A stretch of 64,000 nucleotides of DNA from Bizionia paragorgiae. GTDB taxonomy: Bacteria; Bacteroidota; Bacteroidia; Flavobacteriales; Flavobacteriaceae. Shown here piece by piece: positions 61,294 to 64,000 of this stretch; the first letter of the stretch is position 1; each line of letters opens with the position of its first letter. The notes below the pieces were generated by a model that worked only from the letters and a program-made list of their open reading frames with translations, was not told where the DNA came from and did no database searches. Position numbers and translations under genes: made by a program. Location: assembly GCF_900107625.1 (NCBI RefSeq), contig NZ_FNQK01000003.1, positions 124,001-188,000 of the forward strand, written 5' to 3'.

Positions 61294-61830
61294 TTATTTT
61301 AATTCCGGTGGATATTTAGCTAGAATTTCAGCGACGAATTCGTTAATTCGGGCTTCCTTTTGCTCAACATTACTGCCGTTGCTTAAATAACCAGAACCTT
61401 TTCCTTGCCAAATAAGCTCTTTTTTATTGGCATCGATGAGGTCTATATATAAACTCCCCTGTGTTGAAGAGCTCACGGTGTTATGATGGTAATAAGGACT
61501 CCAGCCCCAACCGTAACCATACATTCCATAACCTCCGTTGTTGTACACGTTAACCTCTTGACGCGATTTTGTGAATATGCTAACAAGTAAATCGGGGGTT
61601 TCCGATTTTGTAAATCCCTTGGCTAGTAATTCAGATTCTATAGCTCTTAAAATTCTGCGTTTATCTAAGTCGCTAATTTCTGCTTTGTCAATACCTGGTT
61701 TAAAAAATGCAAACGACTTATAGGAATTAAAATCGGCATTTTTATCGTAATCTGACTGCACTCGCACCGAGCTACAAGAAGTAACTACTAAAGCAAGTAG
61801 TATTAAGGGTAGTGTTTTAATTAATTTCAT
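61294..61830 (-). CDS. DUF4136 lipoprotein
   Basis: A 178-residue lipoprotein with lipobox VTSC (Cys about 19). The DUF4136 pattern is visible: VQSDYDKNADFNSYKSFAFF, AIESELLAKGFTKSETPDLLV, and GSLYIDLIDANKKELIWQG. A Gly/Tyr-rich loop lies near the middle. The family's function is unknown. The ATG at 61830, with a GAAAGAG-type site before it, was preferred to a TTG nine bases upstream. It is 24 nt downstream of hutU on the same strand. Confidence 0.85.
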   Translation of the reverse strand: MKLIKTLPLILLALVVTSCSSVRVQSDYDKNADFNSYKSFAFFKPGIDKAEISDLDKRRILRAIESELLAKGFTKSETPDLLVSIFTKSRQEVNVYNNGGYGMYGYGWGWSPYYHHNTVSSSTQGSLYIDLIDANKKELIWQGKGSGYLSNGSNVEQKEARINEFVAEILAKYPPELK

Positions 61831-61854
61831 CTCTTTCAATTTTTTAGTTAGTAA

Positions 61855-63840
61855 TTATAACGAGTCTATAATCTCATCATCTACTAAATTGGGTAAGGTT
61901 ACTTTTAAATTAGGTTCGATTTCCATAGCGCGTTTTATTGCAAAAACAGCACCTTCATTTCTCGCCCAACTACGTCTTGAAATCCCGTTGTTAACATCCC
62001 AAAATAGCATTGATTTTAAGCGCTTTGACGCCTCTTTACTACCATCAAGAACCATACCAAATCCGCCATTAATAACTTCTCCCCAGCCAACGCCACCACC
62101 ATTGTGAATACTTACCCACGTAGCACCGCGGAAGCTGTCTCCAATGACATTGTGAATGGCCATATCTGCTGTAAAGCGAGAACCGTCGTATATATTTGAG
62201 GTCTCACGATACGGAGAATCTGTCCCTGATACATCATGGTGATCACGTCCTAATATTACTGTCCCAATATCTCCCTTTGCAATGGCTTGGTTAAACGCTT
62301 CAGCTATTTTAGCGCGTCCTTCTGCATCGGCATATAAAATCCTAGCCTGAGATCCTACGACTAGTTTATTGGCTTGAGCGCCTTTAATCCACTGGATATT
62401 GTCACTCATTTGCTGTTGGATTTCTTTTGGAGAATGGCGTTTTATTTCTTCTAAAACCTCACAAGCAATGGCGTCAGTTTTTTCTAAATCTTCAGGTTTC
62501 CCAGAAGCACATACCCATCGGAAAGGTCCGAAACCATAATCGAAACACATTGGTCCCATAATATCTTGAACATAACTAGGGTATTTAAAATCAATGCCGT
62601 TGCTTGCCATAATATCAGCACCAGCTCGTGAAGCTTCCAATAAGAACGCATTTCCGTAATCGAAGAAGTAAGTACCTTTCGCGGTATGTTTGTTAATGGC
62701 ATCGGCATGAAGGCGTAAAGAGTCTTGAACCTTCTCTTTAAACAGTTCAGGGTTATTTGCCATCATATCGTTAGCTTCTTCAAAAGTTAGGCCTACCGGA
62801 TAATATCCGCCCGCCCATGGATTGTGAAGTGAGGTCTGATCACTACCTAGGTCTATATGAATATTTTCTTCATCAAATTTTTTCCAAACGTCAACTACAT
62901 TTCCTAAATAGGCTATAGATATGGTTTCTTTTTCTGATTTAGCTTTGGTAACACGTGCAACTAACGTGTCTAAATCAGAGATTTTCTCATCAATCCAACC
63001 CTGATCTAAACGGACTTGTGTTATTTTAGGGTTTACTTCGGCACAAACCGTAATACAACCAGCAATGTTTCCGGCTTTTGGCTGAGCGCCAGACATACCA
63101 CCTAGACCAGAGGTTACAAATAAGTTTCCTTTAGGCGTTTTATTAATTTTTCTAAATCCGTTTAAAACGGTTATAGTCGTTCCATGAACAATACCTTGAG
63201 GGCCAATATACATATAGCTTCCAGCCGTCATTTGTCCGTACTGAGTAACCCCTAAAGCGTTAAATTTCTCCCAATCATCAGGTTGAGAATAGTTAGGAAT
63301 CATCATACCATTTGTAACCACAACTCTCGGAGCCTCTTTATGGGATGGGAACAAGCCCATAGGATGACCTGAGTACATCACTAGAGTTTGCTCGTCATTC
63401 ATTTCTGCCAAATATTTCATGGTTAAACGGTATTGTGCCCAATTTGAAAACACACCACCATTACCACCATAAGTAATTAATTCGTGAGGGTGTTGTGCTA
63501 CCGCATAGTCCAAGTTGTTCTGGATCATTAACATGATTGCTGCTGCTTGCTTGGATTGTGCAGGATACTCGTCTATAGGACGCGCGTACATTTTATAATC
63601 AGGACGCAAGCGGTACATATAAATACGACCGTAAGTATCCAATTCGTGTTTGAATTCCTTAATTAAAGTATTGTGGTGTTTCTTGTCGAAATAACGCAAT
63701 GCATTTCGCAAGGCTAATTTTTCTTCCTCAGGAGATAGAATGGCTTTGCGTTTTGGAGCATGGTTGATGTCAATTTCGTAAGGTTTCTCTGCAGGTAAAT
63801 GGTCTGGTATTCCTTCAAGAATCTGTTCTTTAAAAGTCAT
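61855..63840 (-). CDS. hutU: Urocanate hydratase
   Basis: A 661-residue enzyme of the length seen in Bacteroidota. Conserved blocks: YGGNGGVFSNWAQYRLTMKY near residue 120, TSGLGGMSGAQPKAG (NAD-binding), and DIMGPMCFDYGFGPFRWVC with the active-site cysteine. It converts urocanate to imidazolone propionate in histidine breakdown. No other hut gene is in the window. A small cysteine-rich gene lies 16 nt upstream on the same strand. Confidence 0.96.
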   Translation of the reverse strand: MTFKEQILEGIPDHLPAEKPYEIDINHAPKRKAILSPEEEKLALRNALRYFDKKHHNTLIKEFKHELDTYGRIYMYRLRPDYKMYARPIDEYPAQSKQAAAIMLMIQNNLDYAVAQHPHELITYGGNGGVFSNWAQYRLTMKYLAEMNDEQTLVMYSGHPMGLFPSHKEAPRVVVTNGMMIPNYSQPDDWEKFNALGVTQYGQMTAGSYMYIGPQGIVHGTTITVLNGFRKINKTPKGNLFVTSGLGGMSGAQPKAGNIAGCITVCAEVNPKITQVRLDQGWIDEKISDLDTLVARVTKAKSEKETISIAYLGNVVDVWKKFDEENIHIDLGSDQTSLHNPWAGGYYPVGLTFEEANDMMANNPELFKEKVQDSLRLHADAINKHTAKGTYFFDYGNAFLLEASRAGADIMASNGIDFKYPSYVQDIMGPMCFDYGFGPFRWVCASGKPEDLEKTDAIACEVLEEIKRHSPKEIQQQMSDNIQWIKGAQANKLVVGSQARILYADAEGRAKIAEAFNQAIAKGDIGTVILGRDHHDVSGTDSPYRETSNIYDGSRFTADMAIHNVIGDSFRGATWVSIHNGGGVGWGEVINGGFGMVLDGSKEASKRLKSMLFWDVNNGISRRSWARNEGAVFAIKRAMEIEPNLKVTLPNLVDDEIIDSL

Positions 63841-63856
63841 TTTATGTTGTGTTTTA

Positions 63857-64000
63857 TCAGTAGTTGTAAACGCTAGAGTTAATGTGTAAAGCGTTCATGA
63901 AAAGTAGGGTTTTACATTCGTCACTACTTTATAATTATAATGTTTTTCTATTCGTTTTTTTATTAAAGCCATAAGGGCAGTGTCTACAGCCGCTTTCGCA
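63857..64000 (-). CDS. DUF5522-like cysteine-rich protein, C-terminal part
   Basis: On the minus strand the frame is open from the right edge to a stop at 63857-63859, so 47 residues of the C-terminus are visible. It begins CESGCRHCPYGFNKKR, which matches the C..GCRHCPYGF signature of the DUF5522 family, small proteins that probably bind a metal through the cysteines and histidine. The tail (KPYFFMNALHINSSVYNY) is longer than usual. It ends 16 nt before hutU and is probably co-transcribed with it. The start lies outside the window. Confidence 0.65.

Overview
The window is chromosomal DNA of a member of the Bacteroidota, most likely a marine-type Flavobacteriaceae bacterium. The base composition is AT-rich. 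Several promoters match the Bacteroidota pattern TTTG-N17-19-TAnnTTTG. Family content is typical of the group: GSCFA, DUF4230, a fused branched-chain E1, TPM/LemA, and an outer-membrane beta-barrel protein with a carboxypeptidase-regulatory-like domain. I saw no rRNA, tRNA, CRISPR array, phage or transposase gene.

Layout. 1-6.9 kb: the end of a porin-like barrel, a YceI-like protein, an alanine:cation symporter with an unusual periplasmic N-terminal extension, and a TetR-led redox cluster (AhpD-like, FrnE/DsbA-like, flavin-binding PPOX-like). 6.9-8.7 kb: membrane metallophosphoesterase and TerB-like protein. 8.9-17.3 kb: a signalling island with a PAS-LOV-PAS histidine kinase carrying the NCRFLQ flavin motif, a receiver-CRP response regulator overlapping it, and six consecutive tandem-domain universal stress proteins. 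17.4-23.5 kb: DUF481 protein, small acidic lipoprotein, a 52-residue DUF1328 protein, a catalytically dead SRAP/HMCES-like protein, AraC regulator and SSS transporter. 23.5-38.2 kb: housekeeping genes (era, der, alaS) and the M23-MerR-LemA-TPM-TPM group.

38.6-55.3 kb is a complete phenylacetate degradation operon: tetR, paaE, A, B, C, D, G, H, I, a YpfJ-type metallopeptidase, J, Z, an F-like crotonase, Y and K. It turns phenylacetate into acetyl-CoA and succinyl-CoA through the ring epoxide. A perfect 18-bp palindrome overlapping the expected transcription start is the likely TetR operator.

The most striking feature lies inside this operon. Four genes for four-helix-bundle proteins of the 23S rRNA intervening-sequence (S23/Avd-like) family sit between paa genes. 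Each is bracketed by inverted arms made of degenerate short tandem repeats. The two near-identical copies around paaB have arms with a period of 6 nt (TGAANN units); the other two copies have arms with a period of 7 nt. Two further junctions carry the same 6-nt inverted arms with no gene between them. This resembles rRNA intervening sequences but is placed in a protein-coding operon. Other operon junctions carry unrelated hairpins and a dispersed GGGCGTTAC repeat.

55.4-60.8 kb: branched-chain amino acid catabolism (divergent Lrp regulator, E2, IlvE, fused E1 alpha/beta). 60.9-64 kb: a small lipoprotein, a DUF4136 lipoprotein, urocanate hydratase (hutU), and the tail of a cysteine-rich DUF5522-like gene at the right edge.
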